A DNA stretch of 64,000 nt from Paralichthys olivaceus. Its lineage: Eukaryota > Chordata > Actinopteri > Pleuronectiformes > Paralichthyidae. The notes beneath the pieces were generated by a model that was not told the DNA's origin, did no database searches, and saw nothing but the letters and a program-made list of their open reading frames with translations. The DNA is taken from the NCBI RefSeq assembly GCF_024713975.1, contig NC_091098.1, forward strand, positions 27,239,316 through 27,303,315, read 5' to 3'. The translations under genes and the position numbers were made by a program. Positions within the stretch are counted from its first letter, which is position 1. Each line of letters opens with the position of its first letter. Positions 10,553-28,908 of this stretch are shown in pieces.

Positions 10553-13388
10553 ACACACACACATCACAAAAACACACACACACACACATTGCCTGCAACA
10601 ACACACTGAGGGACACACCACTCCTGACTCCACTGCCTGTAATGTCTCACACACACACACACACACACACAGTCTCAGTACATTCCACAGGTTTATACAG
10701 TTCATCTGTTTACAGGATGTGTCACCTTTTCTACTACGTTTACACATGCACACACGCATGCACGCACACACACACACACGCACACACACGCACACACACA
10801 CAGACAGAAGATATGCTCAATCAGATCCCTCCTCTGTACGGAGGAGAGACAGGGAGGTGGAGGACAGGAGAGGAATATGAAAAAAAAGGGAAAACTAAAA
10901 CTAATAACTTTTTCATCGATGACCAAAATTTCAAAAAACTTGGTAGAAACATTTAAGTCTTTTTCTGTTTCGTCAACACATTTAGAATTATTTTCAATAT
11001 AAATGTCACCCTCTTTTAATTTTGATGCATCTTCAAACTTCACCACGATGTGTTCGTGTCAGTTTCAAGTTATTTGTGTTGGTTTGGTGTATATAAGTTA
11101 GTGTGCATGCGTCTGGGGATGATTTGGCTGTTTTTTGATGTGTGCGCGGCAGAAACCTAAGATGCATGATCCTCCCTGAGGCATTTCTGAATCCTTCTGT
11201 TGATACTCCACATTAATGAGTTTAAAGAGTGACGGTCACTCTGTGCGTGTCTGTGCGATTGTTTACTCTCCATCCCTGACCTGCAGCGATGAGAGATCCG
11301 TTGCCTTAAGTGAGTCCAGTCGATCCTCCTCTCCTTCTGTCAATCATCCATCTCTCCTCACACACACTTCCTGTTCCATCATCCTCCCGTTTAAGAGGCA
11401 GGACCAGGATGTTGTGGTGACACCGGGAGATCAACGCTCTGCAGAAGGAAACTTGCAAATGGACAAAACCACAAAACTTAAAAAACGAAAAAAATACAAA
11501 AAACGAGGTAAAACGTTTTTGACAGAGTTTCGAGGTGCGATCGAGAAGGTCAGAGATGTTCCGGGTTGTGAAACCAAAATCAGCAGGTATACGGAGTATT
11601 TTTTAAACCCACTAAAAAAAGTAGTGATGGACTTCTTTTCCATCGCCAGTAGAGGAGTTAGTCTTTCTGTTTCTCCTCCGCTATCTTCAACGTCATGAAC
11701 ACACTGAGGCGCCTCCCTGTGTGGATAAATATGCACGTTCGCCCTGGTGAGTGAGACGTGGAATCATGGCGAGCGGTTTCATTTTGTTCTCAGATTCAAA
11801 CCGTTCAGACAAACATCACGGAAAAACCATTTAGTTTGTAAATGTGATCACACACACAGATCCACGCTCACACACACACACACATCACATACACACAGGG
11901 CCGGTCCTCTGTAGCAAAACCCAATGGGACCCTCTGACGGACAGAGGGAGGATGGAGGAAGAGGAGGAGGAGGAAGAGGAGGAGCTGACAGAAAGAGAAT
12001 CTGACGTCTCGTTCTCTGAATGTAAATAGAACCTTGAGATTGTCATTTTTTATTTCCATGGCTTCTTTTATAAGATGATAAAATTGTATGTTTTTTTTAA
12101 ATATCTGTTGCTCTGTTTTGATTTTGTACGACAGCGCTTCAACGCTGTAGCGTTTGTATCATAAAACCCCGCCCACCATCGTCTCCTCTTAGTTCTTCCT
12201 CGTTTAGAAGCCCAGAGACATTTAGAGTAGAACCATAGTGAGAACCACCTCCCCCCCCACCCTTCATCCAGTTTCTTTATATCGCTTAGAGAAGCAGCAG
12301 AAGAAAATACTGCTGATTGAAAAAGTCTCGTCATACATGTTAACATTTATTCACCGAGGCGGAGCTGTGTGAACGGACACGAGCGAGACGCCGTCTGCAG
12401 CTCTGGATGGACCAACTCTGGAAATCAATCCAAACACTTTTTGTTAAACTGGAGCGTCGACATTTTCTTTCATAGTTTTTGTGTTTGAATTTATGTTTGG
12501 CCTCAGACTGAAGGACAGGAAACAGGAAACTGTTCATCTTTAAACGTAATAATCCACAAACTTGTTGCCTTGTTAAACGTCTCCGCTGCGACACTGATGC
12601 TCACTGTTTCTACGACTGGAAATAAAGATGGACGACAGGAAACCTCCCAAAGAGTGGAGACAAAACATCCCCATCTGCAGTATAGGTCATGAACCCCACC
12701 TCCACCATGTTAGCAGATGGGACATCAAAAAAAGAATCAATGTTAAAAAACGGATCATTTCTGCTGATGCAGATTTTAGTCATGAGACATCATGATTGAC
12801 AGCTGAGACTGACTTGTGATTGGTCCAGCAGGACCTCAGGTGTGAGGTCACTGCTGGACGACAGCAGCGACCATATCCGGGATATTTTGGCTCCATTTTT
12901 GTACAGCGGGAGGAAGTGGAGATGCGTCGTCCATCTTTAACCACAGTCGTTGTGTGACCCTGTTTGTCTGCCTGTCTCCGTTGCAGCCTTCTTTTATACA
13001 TATAAACACGTTGGGGAAAAAACACAACATAAAAACTAGTAAAAAATAAAAAGACCAAAAAAAAGAAGATATAAATTATAACAATACTGCTCATGATAAC
13101 AACTGTGCTCTCATCAGTTACGGTGACGCGGTCAGTATTGTCGTAAGGAGCGAGGAAATCAGTATCACAGGATTCAGCAGGGAGATTACAGAGGTGGTGG
13201 GGGGGCTGCTGTGATATGTGTGTGTGTGTGTGTGTGTAGGAGAGGTGGACTTCAACACACACACACATATGTAGGGGGTTGATGGGGGAGGGGTGTACTG
13301 CAATATTGAGGTGTGCTGATGTTGTACCTGCTTGTTGCATTGTGCGCTGTTCTATATCCGACAAACTAACCCCAGACTAATAAATAAA
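10553..13388 (+). other. l1cam: l1cam 3' UTR and polyadenylation signals
   Basis: About 2.8 kb follow the stop with no conserved reading frame. They hold (CA)n tracts near 10560-10800, a dispersed repeat copy near 12615-12920, and tandem AATAAA signals at 13379-13384 and 13383-13388, the likely cleavage region. Confidence 0.6.
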
Positions 13389-13689
13389 CATGGACTACGC
13401 TAACACACCCAGCTGCTGCTTTGTTTCCCGTGTGTGAGTGTGAGTGTGTATTTGTGAGGAACATTTTGAGTGTAGTCACATTTCCACTATTGCTTTTGTT
13501 TGTGTGGATAAAACAAACTATGAGAGCCATTAGAGTCAACCAGTCAACTTATGGTTCAGACAAATTTACAGTTGAGTCTCCGTCCAGACGTGTTGGAACA
13601 TTTAAACCAAAAATCTGATATATGTTCCCTCTGATACACCGAAGCTTCCAAGAAAACTATGAACGTGTGAATGAGATGAAAGTTAGGGG

Positions 13690-13945
13690 ACAGAGTTCAC
13701 ACCAGTTTACACCAGTTTACAGCAGTTTACACCAGTTCACACCAGTTTACACCAGTTCACAGCAGTTTACACCAGTTCACACCAGTTTACACCAGTTCAC
13801 ACCAGTTTACACCAGTTTACACCAGTTCACACCAGTTCACAGCAGTTTACATCAGTTTACACCAGTTTACACCAGTTCACACCAGTTTACACCAGTTTAC
13901 ACCAGTTCACAGCAGTTCACACCAGTTCACACCAGTTCACACCCG
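13690..13945 (+). repeat. 10-bp minisatellite between l1cam and pfkfb1
   Basis: About 25 units of CACCAGTTTA with T/C and CC/GC variants (CACCAGTTCA, CAGCAGTTTA). The array is open in one frame, but that is a by-product of the repeat and not a gene. Confidence 0.95.
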
Positions 13946-14169
13946 TTCTGTTGAGATGAGATTAGCGATAACATGCTAGCTGTAGCTGTAACTGGGAGGA
14001 CATCAGAGGACATTTATTTTAAATGACCTCGTTTTGAATTTGAATGTCAGGACACTTGATGACGTCATAGGAGCAGTATGGAGGTGCCCCCCCCCCCCCA
14101 GTCTGCAATGTGGTGAGCACATGATGAGTGAACGTTACATGACGTGAACGCGCACTGAGCATCAGTGAT

Positions 14170-14235
14170 GCTGCCTCTGGAGGAGGAGGAGGAGGAGGAG
14201 GGAGGAGGAGGGAGGAGGAGGAGGAGGAGGAGCGC
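14170..14235 (+). repeat. (GGA)n tract upstream of pfkfb1
   Basis: A purine GGA triplet run that could form G-quadruplexes. Similar runs occur at 49311-49358 and 58637-58676, with the complementary CTC form at 52222-52268. Confidence 0.9.
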
Positions 14236-14587
14236 ACACAGACTGGCTGCTAATGGAACCTGAAGAACTCGTTCCACACAATGTGAGTGTGTGTGTGTGA
14301 GTGTTAGTTAGTGTGTGTGCTAGTTAGTGAGTGTGTGTGTTAGTGAGTGTGTGTGTGTGTGCAGACGGAGCTCTAAACCGGAGGCATCAGACTGAGGAGG
14401 ACACTGAACATTGAGGACAGTTTGTTACAGCGGAGAGATCACAAGAGACACGGACACACAACCGGAGCATACATGACACACACACACAGAGAGAGAGAGA
14501 CACACACACACAGAGAGAGAGAGAGAGACACACACACACACACACACACACCAGGAATAGAACCGCAGGGTGAGCGGAGCGGCGGTT

Positions 14588-14651
14588 ATGCAAGACGGAG
14601 CGGAGCTGAGGGGGGGCGCGGGGAGGACGCTCCGGTTCCAGCGGCCACACG
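14588..14651 (+). other. pfkfb1: Candidate alternative first coding exon of pfkfb1 (A)
   Basis: An ATG at 14588 opens 21 codons plus one base before a GTGAGTGAC donor at 14652. Splicing to 17370 would be in frame and would replace the liver-type N-terminus. An identical GTGAGTGAC lies 20 nt further on (14672). Support is only ATG, donor and phase; no homologous peptide is recognised. Confidence 0.3.
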
Positions 14652-15060
14652 GTGAGTGACAGCGACACACGGTGAGTGACGTCATATCCCGATCATTAAA
14701 CCAGCACGTCACCACGCACACGCACAGTCCTCTTCTTTCATTTGAGCGAGACTGAGTGCGCGTGCGTGCACCCGTGACGCAACAGCTGATCGTTGTCATT
14801 GATGAGTGAGCACCCAGCCCAAACGTCTCACACGCACGCGCACACACACACACACAGTCTGCAGCGTTATGTAACCATGTGGCGTGTTTGAGCGCGCAAA
14901 CATACGAACACATGCACATGGAGCACATCGGTCATGCGGAGGGGGAGGGGGGGGGAGAAAGTAGATCCTGATGGTCCCGAACAGGGAAGCTGGGGGGGGG
15001 GGGGGTGTCCTGTGACGAGCAGTGACCCACGTGGTCCCTGAGTGTGAGTGTAAGAAACTA

Positions 15061-15124
15061 ATGGAGTCCAAGAAGAACGTGCACACGGTGCGGAGGCTGC
15101 AGCGCGTGCGGTGTGATAGCACAG
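15061..15124 (+). other. pfkfb1: Candidate alternative first coding exon of pfkfb1 (B)
   Basis: An ATG in good context (ctaATGG) opens 21 codons (MESKKNVHTVRRLQRV...) plus one base before a GTGAGG donor. The phase again matches the exon at 17370. Mammalian PFKFB1 also has a short muscle-type first exon starting MEEK, so an analogous exon is possible but unproven. Confidence 0.35.
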
Positions 15125-15162
15125 GTGAGGTTTCTCTCACACACACACACAAAGCTGCTCTC

Positions 15163-15167
<5 letters not shown>

Positions 15168-15245
<78 letters not shown>
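15168..15245 (+). repeat. (GT)n microsatellite
   Basis: About 39 GT units follow an (AC)8 at 15140-15151. Further tracts in the pfkfb1 5' region are 16015-16100 (ACAGAC-rich), 16213-16272 ((AC)n right after the liver-type exon donor) and 16352-16424 (GT). Confidence 0.95.
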
Positions 15246-15246
<1 letters not shown>

Positions 15247-16115
15247 GGGGGGGCGGTGTCACGGTCACAGGTCACACTGAGAGTAACTGAGCACATCTAC
15301 TGAAGCAACACACACAAGAACAGGTCTGATTAGAATTTCAGTCTGAACTGAAGCAGATCATCTTTTTAAAAACTCCACTTCCTCGTTGTGTCACTGTGGA
15401 ACATACATGTGCTGAGTGATGGATCAGGTTTGATGACCCGGACGGAACGAGCTCAACGTTTAAACACGCTGAGCAACACGTTCAATATTACAGAAGCTCA
15501 AAGACAACACGAGGTGTCTGACTTATCAAGAGACGACGAGCGATGACACAAAACAGAGCAGAGATGATGGAGAACAGAAACTGTGATAGATTCAATGTTT
15601 GCTAACAAGCTAAAGATTTAACCAGACTGTTAAAATCACTGTTGGCAACAAGCACAATAAAAACTATTTAAAGGTTCAGTGTGTAGAATTTAGTGACATC
15701 TAGTGGTGAAGTGTCATGTTGCAGCTAGACGTCTCACAAAATCACAATACAGCTGCTCAGTGTGACTCTTACTTGTCATGCTACCTCACTTCCTGTATGA
15801 CCGGGCAGTTTACAGTTGCACTTGGAAATTGGTGGATGACGTCATTCTGGACTGACAGGCTGCCCGGCCAATCAGAATCACTCCGTCCTCTGCACGTTGT
15901 CCAACAGGTGTGTTGACTGGCTGACTGCTCAGTCTCCTCCCACACGTGCTGTGGTTTGAGAAAGTTCAAAATCTGTACAGAGGTCTTCTTTGCATCCTGT
16001 CAAACACACACAGGCAGCACAGACGTCCACTCACACAGACAGACACACACAGACACACACAGACACACACAGACACAGACACACAGACACAGACACACAC
16101 CTGGCTGCTGTAGTC

Positions 16116-21410
<5,295 letters not shown>

Positions 21411-23442
21411 AGGAGGAATCAGACCAGCGAGCTGCTTTCAGCTGACGGAGAGAGAGGCCTTATTTTTAACTGAAGTAATTCTAGTGATCGTTGTTCATGT
21501 GGAAAACTCCTCGACAATGAGAGGGAGACATGTCTCAGCCTACTTCCATTGTAAATGCACTTTATTTATAATGTAGGGCTCAGGCCAGATGTCGGACAGG
21601 AAGAGGAGCTTAGCCTAAATACTCAAAACGGGGAAGCGGCTGGCTTAGCGGTGTTTGAAGGTTGGTTGAAGCTAGCTGCTAAAATGAAGCTAAACAATTA
21701 ACGCACCGTGTCTCGGCGGACCCCTCCAAAGAAACGACATGAAGTTGTGTGTTACCGTTGGGGTTTGTGTCGTTGTGCTAGTTAGGTTGTCGATGTCTCC
21801 ACAAGGCGCCTTCCGACAGCGGCTAGCGGTTTCCCCTTTATTTAGTCTTTATGCTAAGCTAAGTTTATCACCTCACATTAGGCACAGACACCATGTGCCT
21901 CACGTAATTTAAAATATACATAACTCTATGCACCCGACACGCACACGCACACCAGGTGTAGTGTGTTTGTGTTGTCGTATGTTTTTAATGGACCTTGGTC
22001 ATTTTAATTAGTAACACAAGGGGACCTGGTGCGATACGAATAACTGTGGTGCAACGCGTCAGTTTTCTAAACATGACGACGACCGAAACGTTGAAAACCT
22101 CGTGAACGTGTCGATGTCGTTGGGTCTGTGGAGGCGGACGTCACCTGGTTCTCTGGGGAGCATCAGTGATACCTAGTGTTCATGAAGCTGGTTAACCAGC
22201 GGCTCCGTTAACTCCGGGTTTCACCACAGAACAGAGAACTGCAGAGACCAAACAGCGACACCTGCTGACATATCTGGTTACTGCAGTAGAAACAAATCAG
22301 CCGTATAAAGATGTAGAAACTATTCGAGTTATCTTCATACAATGAAAACTATTAATATTGTAATTACATCATCTACCAATGAAGAATCAAAATGTTCAAA
22401 ACTTAAAGTCACATATTAGAAAAAATATAATAAAAAAGTAAACAAGTGTGAAAAGATGAATATACATTAATTATCATTAAACGTCTTTTCAGAATGTTTA
22501 TTCTCAGAAAACAACAATTTCTTCAGTCATTTAACATATTGTTGTTTTGCACATTTTAATTTTAATACTCAACACTTTGGGAGTTCCACATAGACGTGGT
22601 GCCAATTTGAAAATGAATGACCATTTTTAATACTAAAACATAAACACAAGCTTCTCCCTGCTGCCACAGCAAAGAGAAAAATCTGATCGTACAAATAATT
22701 AATCAAATGTGATATTTACTCAGTCATGACAAACTAATATACATCGATGTGAATCGTCCACTAGGCTGTTGGTGGTCAAATCATGTTTTAACCCAGAGTT
22801 GACAAACCTCTTTCCCTAATTAAGGATCCTGTAGTGATCTAAATCCTGAGGTCAGGACCAGAAATAAACATTTAAAAAAAAAGTGTATTTCAACCAAAAT
22901 TGGCAAGAGAGAGAAATAAAAAGTTAATTTTAAAAAGCTTTAAGGCAACAAAGGGGGTCACACGTCTTTTAGGGGTCAGGAAGGTTTGGGAACTCTGGCG
23001 TCAGCTTCATGATACAAGAGTTCAGACCAGAGAGTTGGACGACGTGCTAATGTCGACACAGGTCCCAGCTTTGTGCTTCTCGTATTAACTTTTACAGCTC
23101 GTTTGTGTGACCTGAGGAAAACATTGAAAAAACAGTCACCTCTTCAGAAGATCCTCGTTTTAAAAAAAAGACAAACTGGATGCCAGCACACGACGGTGTA
23201 AGTAAATGCATGTACTTCTTCCCACACAATGTGACGAGTGTCTCGGTCAGGAAACTGGTATTTAACCTCAAGTCATCCTTTTAAAAACATGTTCAGTTGT
23301 AGAAAGTGTCACAGCAGTGAATTTGTGCTTTTAGTTTGGTCGGATCAAATCTGTGTCCACGGTCACGGCTCCAACGTGCTGCTTGTTCCTGTGTAAACCT
23401 GCTGTCCTTGTCCTGCTGTCCTTGTCCAATGGCAGTGAGTGT

Positions 23443-23474
<32 letters not shown>

Positions 23475-23580
23475 TGAGTGAAAAAACCATGTCAATCAAT
23501 GCAAATCACTGATGTTGAATCTGTTATAAAAGATTTTATTTTCTGAACTTGAACTGTGATGTTAACATCCAGGCAATAAA
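21411..23580 (+). other. pfkfb1: pfkfb1 3' UTR with AATAAA near 23575
   Basis: No conserved frame is seen here. A diverged teleost repeat occupies part of 21560-21870. Several AATAAA signals occur; the last, 23575-23580, lies past the likely polyadenylation signal of the opposing gene (minus-strand AATAAA, 23535-23540). Confidence 0.45.
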
Positions 23581-23760
23581 ATGCAAACGGATACCTGGAG
23601 CTTTTGTGTGATGTTACAAGTCATTAAAAAGGAATCTGAAGCTCAATGTAGTGAAGTGTGTGTGTGTGAACGTACAAGATGTACGTGTGGTGCGGATGCA
23701 GCTTCTGTCCCAGCATCACACTGGATAAATAAGAATAAGGGAAAAGGAGTACTGGGTCAT

Positions 23761-26671
23761 TTATCTCTGGCTGCTGGTGCTGGCCTGCGTCGAGTCGGGG
23801 TCGGAGTGGGCTTCTCTGTACTGCTGAGTCCAGCTCTGAGGCTCCTGATCATGAAGCTGAGGTCAAACACAGGTCGTCGTCAGACACATCGTCAGTTTAT
23901 TTGAGAGAAGAATTTGCAGGAAGGTTCAGTTTGCTCGTCCATGACACTTACTTGACCCATGAACTCCAGGATTTTGGCTTTTGATACTTCCAAGTCTGCG
24001 CGTTGACCCCAGTGAAATTCATGCTCAGCTGGTTCTGTGTGAGGGATCCGCACATACTCCAGGTACCTACACACACACACACACACACAGGATATAAAAA
24101 CACAGCGTGAAGATTTAAACCTGGTAACACCTGATCACACCTGGACAGCTCTGAGTGCATTAAAGTACAGTACGAGCTGCGTTTCGACGGCGGGAACTTT
24201 ATCTGAAATGAATTATTGCTGTTTTATTTTAGATGTTCAAAACAGACACTTGGAACGTGATGCTGGATCATGTCGGAGTGAGTGTTGGTCCAGCCTCTCT
24301 GCTGTAGAGGTCTAGAGTTCCTCTCTCTCCTGCTGCTCTGTGGTGTGGTATAAACCAGAGTCTACGGTCTGAAAGACACTGGCTCTGAACACACCAGCAC
24401 GGTGAAACACAGCGGGGCTCGAACCTGCGACCTCTGATTACAGAACCACTGGATTACAGGACTGAGCCATCGTCAGGGTGAAAGATACACACACACACAC
24501 ACTTATAGCTGTGGGGGGGTGGGGGACAATCGGATAAATGGAAAACAGCCTCTTGTAAAAACCTTAAATATCATGTAAATGAGAAAACCTCTATTATATC
24601 AGAATATCTGACTTCAGGGATCCACAAGAAACAAACCAGATGAATCAAAAGAGAACCTGTGCAGGAAGCTGGTTTCACATGAGCGTGTACAAGTAAAGTG
24701 AAGGCCTCTGTCATGTTCACTGACCCGAGGGGACGACGGTTAACTCTTACCTTTGGCGCACAAACTCGTCTGTGACCAGCCTCTTCACGTCACCAAACTC
24801 TTCATGTTTCACTCTGAAGATTTTTAATCATCAGAAAAAGAAAATGAACAGAAACAGAAAAACACCAGAGTTTAAACAAGTTGCATTTCAAATCTTTGTG
24901 TTCGCTCAACGACTTTTTCTGACTTTTCACATGACATCAGTAGAAATGTGATCGTGAAGTTATTTTATCTGATCGGCAAAGAGAGACTGTGACATCGAGT
25001 GTTTTTGTTGAACACGAATTTAAACTAATGTCATCGACCTCAGAGGTTTAGTGTCGAGAAAAACAAGAACGACTTTCTCAGCTGCCGCAGAAATTTGTTT
25101 TGTCAACGAGATTAAAAACTTTTTTTTCCCCCAAAATCCATTTTAAAATTGAGACTGAAGTTAAAAACACTTAAAAAACATTTACTTCATCTTGTTTCCT
25201 GTCAAAATCCTTTTTAAGATGGATTAGATGTTTAAAAGATGGAGTGCAATAAAATCCTCCTCACCCAGCGTCAACACGGAGTTTCTTCAGAGTGTTCCAG
25301 ATGAGGGCTACAGAACAAAAACACACAACCATGTTTTTCAGGGACCAAATGAAAAAAATTGTGAACAAACAAAATACATGTATATATTTTTAACTCACTC
25401 ACTTTCTCTAACGACGCCTCCTTTCATGAAAATAACACTGAGGATGACGAACAGCAGACCCGTCTTTGGATTGGTGGGGCTGCTGTGCACAAACACGTGG
25501 AACAGATGGTGAGGAATCATAAAATAGTTATGAGGCAGCGTTACCAACACGATGAAAGTCTAAATATCCATGACTGACAGAACTCACTTGATCCCTGAGG
25601 CTTCCTCGGCCGTTTCCAGCTTATTAACGAGGATGTACACGTGATATTTGGTGTCGATCTCAACCAGTTTGAGACCAAACACCTGGTTCAGTGAGAAGAG
25701 AAGTTTGTTTAAATGTGAGTTTTCTGTCATTAAAACGTTGCTGCGTCGTGATCGATGCTGTTTGACGGAACGAACCTGGTCAAACGTCCGTGTTGCCTTC
25801 TTCATGATCTCTGGGTAAATGTTTCTATAATCTTTCACCACGTGTTTCACCAAGTCTGTAAAAAAGAGAAGTGACACTATTGTTGTATTTACTTATATCC
25901 ACTCGTCTGAAAACACATCCCATCCACTCGACTGTTCCGGCCTCTAAATCAGAGAAAGCTGCAGGTCCCGTTTTAGTTTGGAGACTCTGCGGTTGTGTTA
26001 TCGTCTGGACGGACAACCACAGCGGTTGTGCGACGTCACCTGCTCGGCGTACGGGAACCTTCTTTTGGTCCTTCACCAGGAAGTACTGCACCACCTCTGC
26101 TGTCTACGAGACACACAGACGAACACGTGGAGATAAATACAGATGTTCTCAAATACATTCTGGATCATTGAACACGTAGGTTTCTACGCATCGTACCTTC
26201 TGGTCGACCTGTGCGGGGGTGAACTTCTCCAGTCCTCTCTGGACCTGTGACGTGCTCGGCTGAGTGAAGGTCGGGTCCTCGTCATCCTCCTGAGTCCCGA
26301 AGGACGTGTGTTGTCTCTGCGTGAAGAGACGGAGGCTGAGACCAGACAGACTTTCTGCTACGACCTCCCACGATATCACACGAGGCTCCACTTCACCTCC
26401 CCACTGACAAAACCTTCATTCAGAACCATGACTCCATTCAGTCGAGCTGTGCTCCAGAACCATCGTGTTTGAAAGAGACATCTATCTGTGCCGTCACCTC
26501 AGCTGGTATTTATCTATACTTCTTCACAAACCACAGCGCCGAATCACCTGCTGCCTCCTGGAACACGTGTTTTACTCACCTGGAGGCACCGGAACCCTCT
26601 GATCACTCGGTTTTCACAGACACACAACGAAGTGAACTCACGGAGCCCGGCAGCTTCCTCCTCTGGGTCAT
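23761..26671 (-). CDS. nsmce3: MAGE-domain protein, SMC5/6 complex subunit NSE3
   Basis: Subunit of the SMC5/6 DNA repair complex; the MAGE domain pairs with the RING protein NSE1. Exons on the minus strand: 26642-26671, 26197-26316, 26040-26103, 25776-25855, 25588-25682, 25403-25482, 25265-25307, 24751-24813, 23952-24066, 23761-23856; 261 aa, all phases closing. The MAGE core runs from FLVKDQKKVPVRRADLVKHV through VFGLKLVEID, GLLFVILSVIFMKGG and the signature FVRQRYLEYVRIPHT to FHWGQRADLE. The tail includes DQEPQSWTQQYREA, matching human NSE3. The first ATG exon (MTQRRKLPGS) is short and less certain. Human NSMCE3 is an intronless retrocopy, so this multi-exon gene is the ancestral form and could equally be called the single fish MAGE gene. 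It lies tail-to-tail with pfkfb1. Confidence 0.92.
24385..24482 (-). mobile_element. tRNA-derived SINE fragment in an nsmce3 intron
   Basis: The minus strand shows tRNA-like A and B box regions: GATGGCTCAGTCC followed by GCAGGTTCGAGCCCCG. The cloverleaf is not intact and there is no anticodon arm, so it is a SINE head and not a tRNA gene. Confidence 0.55.
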
Positions 26672-28908
26672 GGCGTCACGACGCGTGGAGCGGATGAACA
26701 ACGAGACCCGGAGAGAAACCGGAGTCTGGAGCCGAACACGAGTCTGACCGAAGAAGGACAAACTGTTTCACAGCAGCTTCGACAAACTCCGACAAACCGG
26801 AGAGAAGCTGCGATGACACCGGAACTCAAACTCAACTACTCCCGCCGCGGCGGTTACAGTCGCTGCCTGATGACGTAGGGATCCTGCGCCGGCCGGATAT
26901 TTTATTTTTATTTAACTTTTAATTCTCCTTCTGTCCAATTCCTCATTTGTAGTTTTAATGTTTTTGTACATTGGTGTGATGTGTCATGTGTCGTGACTGA
27001 TAAAGGATTAAAAATAAAAACTATAAACCTGCTCCTGCAGTGAAATACACATCAGGTTCAAACACTCTGAGCTTTTTATTAGGAACACCTGAGCAGCTGC
27101 TTGTCATGTGACTACCCAGCCAATCACGTGGCAGCAGTGCAATGTTTACAAATATCCCATTGATAAGAACAGTGATTAAAAAACTGATGAATGATTCACA
27201 TGTTGTCATAGAAATAAACAAATAAACAGACGAGTCCGATGAAATGTAGGAAAAGTCAAACACTTTATTGTTCACATTCGAGAGGAAACAGTGGAAATCA
27301 CAGTAAGGCATCATCACAGTAAGGCAACACATTCATTAGAAAACAGAGATCACTCAGCCGCAGCACTTCCTTCTTTAGAAAAGCCCCTGACCTCTGTGAT
27401 GAAAAGTTGTACACATGAGTGACACGTTGGAAAGGTCCACAGAAAACTTCACAGTTGAATGTGTCGGAAGAAGAAATCATCTAAACCGAAATGATATGTG
27501 TATGTGAAGTTGAGATCTACAGAGAGCAGGGAACACACTGGTGTTCCTGAGCAGATTTAAAGTTAAAACAGAAAACATGTGTCTCCCGTTATAAATTATA
27601 AATCTCTCAAACAGAGGAGCACAATAAATATTTAGTATTTCAACAACAGCAGCTTTGTGTAGCGTTCTCCTAATAAACGGGGAAACAAGTGAATTCAATC
27701 TGAATGCTAGAAAATAACTGAACCATCCTGCAAAGCCCGGATTACTGATTTATTAATGAATTCATTTGAATTCTTCTACATCAGGAGCGTATTTCTCTTT
27801 CTGTGGTGACTGTTTCGCATCGTCGTCTTTAGACTCTTCATTTGTCATGTGACTTCCTCCCAGCATTTCTAACCACTGCTGCTTCATGTCAAAAGGGTTC
27901 AACTTTTATTGTGAAGCTGCCACAGGATATGTACTATACTGTGTTTATCACGAAGCAGTGATATTTTTATCAGCAGCACAAGACATCGATCAGCTGATGG
28001 TTTTAAACACGACACGGAGCAGAAAGTGCACAAATCACAACAAGATGCACCACGAAAAACGTTCGTCTTCCTTTCCATTAAAATATTGTGAGTTTATTTG
28101 ACTGTTGTGTAAACTGATACAAAAACCATACAAAACGCTCCTTCAGAAATAATCTGGTGTATTTCTATATAAAGTAGCTGCTCAGTGACTTTTCTCATTC
28201 CTCTTTTTATCATCAGCGACTGAGAATTTAGTTTAAAAAATAAAAACGAGACTGAATTGACACTGAAATCTTAAGAATTGTGAATTTATGGTGAAGGGAA
28301 GTTCTGGCCTCTTGCATAAAAGTGTGAAGTGTCACATTTCAGACCAACACACCTGAACGTTCCACCTGTTCACATAAAGAACACACTGCTCCCTGCAGTG
28401 ATAATGAACCGTCCAACATTCACGTCTTTCTTTGGACACTGAGCTGGTTCCAGTAAAATAACAGCTGAAGTTCATTCAGAAGCTTCAATCTATTCCAGAA
28501 ATTCTACAATTGGCGGAGACGTTTCTCTCTTCAGTCACAGACAGCACACAGGAGCAGCAGAGGCTTTTAGGACTTCAAGGACTCCGTCATCTGTCCTCCA
28601 CAGTTTGTCCTGATCCTGTTTTAGCACCTGAACCTGATCGATGAAATAAAAACTTGAAGCCTGTTTCAAACGCTGGCTGAGATACAGAGGAGTTTCTGTT
28701 GCACCCACATTCACAGAAGAGCCGGATTTTCAATGGTCATGATCCCAATGCATCTTCAGTGAGTCAGGATTCTGTGGATTCTCTGGAGCTTTGGGTGTCG
28801 CAGAGCAGAGGATGTGAGCAGATACCATGAAATGTGGTAAAAACAGTCGAGTGTTTAATGTTACCCTCAGTTTTAGGGTAAAGGATCATCACTGTGATTG
28901 GCTGTGAC
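26672..28908. other. nsmce3 promoter region and tafazzin 3' UTR/intergenic
   Basis: A GC-rich stretch near 26800-26890 with TGATGACGTAGG (CRE-like) is the probable nsmce3 promoter. The rest, toward tafazzin, has no conserved frame. Minus-strand AATAAA signals (plus tttatt) occur near 27264, 27905 and 28092, any of which could end the tafazzin transcript. A Tc1-like fragment is listed separately. Confidence 0.4.
27066..27146 (+). mobile_element. Terminal fragment of a Tc1-like DNA transposon
   Basis: The block has TTTTTATTAGGAACACCTG, then GCAGCTGCTTGT, then GCCAATCACGTGGCAGCAGT. This matches the order of a terminal sequence I know from abundant fish Tc1-like elements (TTTATTAGGTACACCTG ... 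CCAATCACATGGCAGCA). No transposase frame is present, so it is a solo fragment. Confidence 0.65.

Noticed and set aside
13622-13954. 110-aa frame of HQFTPVYTS repeats
   Set aside because: It is the translation of the 10-bp minisatellite between l1cam and pfkfb1.
24385-24482. tRNA gene
   Set aside because: B-box-like sequence is present but no full cloverleaf or anticodon arm. It is a SINE fragment; the same holds for 54340-54462.
27021-27332. 103-aa minus-strand protein
   Set aside because: It overlaps a Tc1-like terminal fragment and low-complexity UTR, with no homology or splice support.
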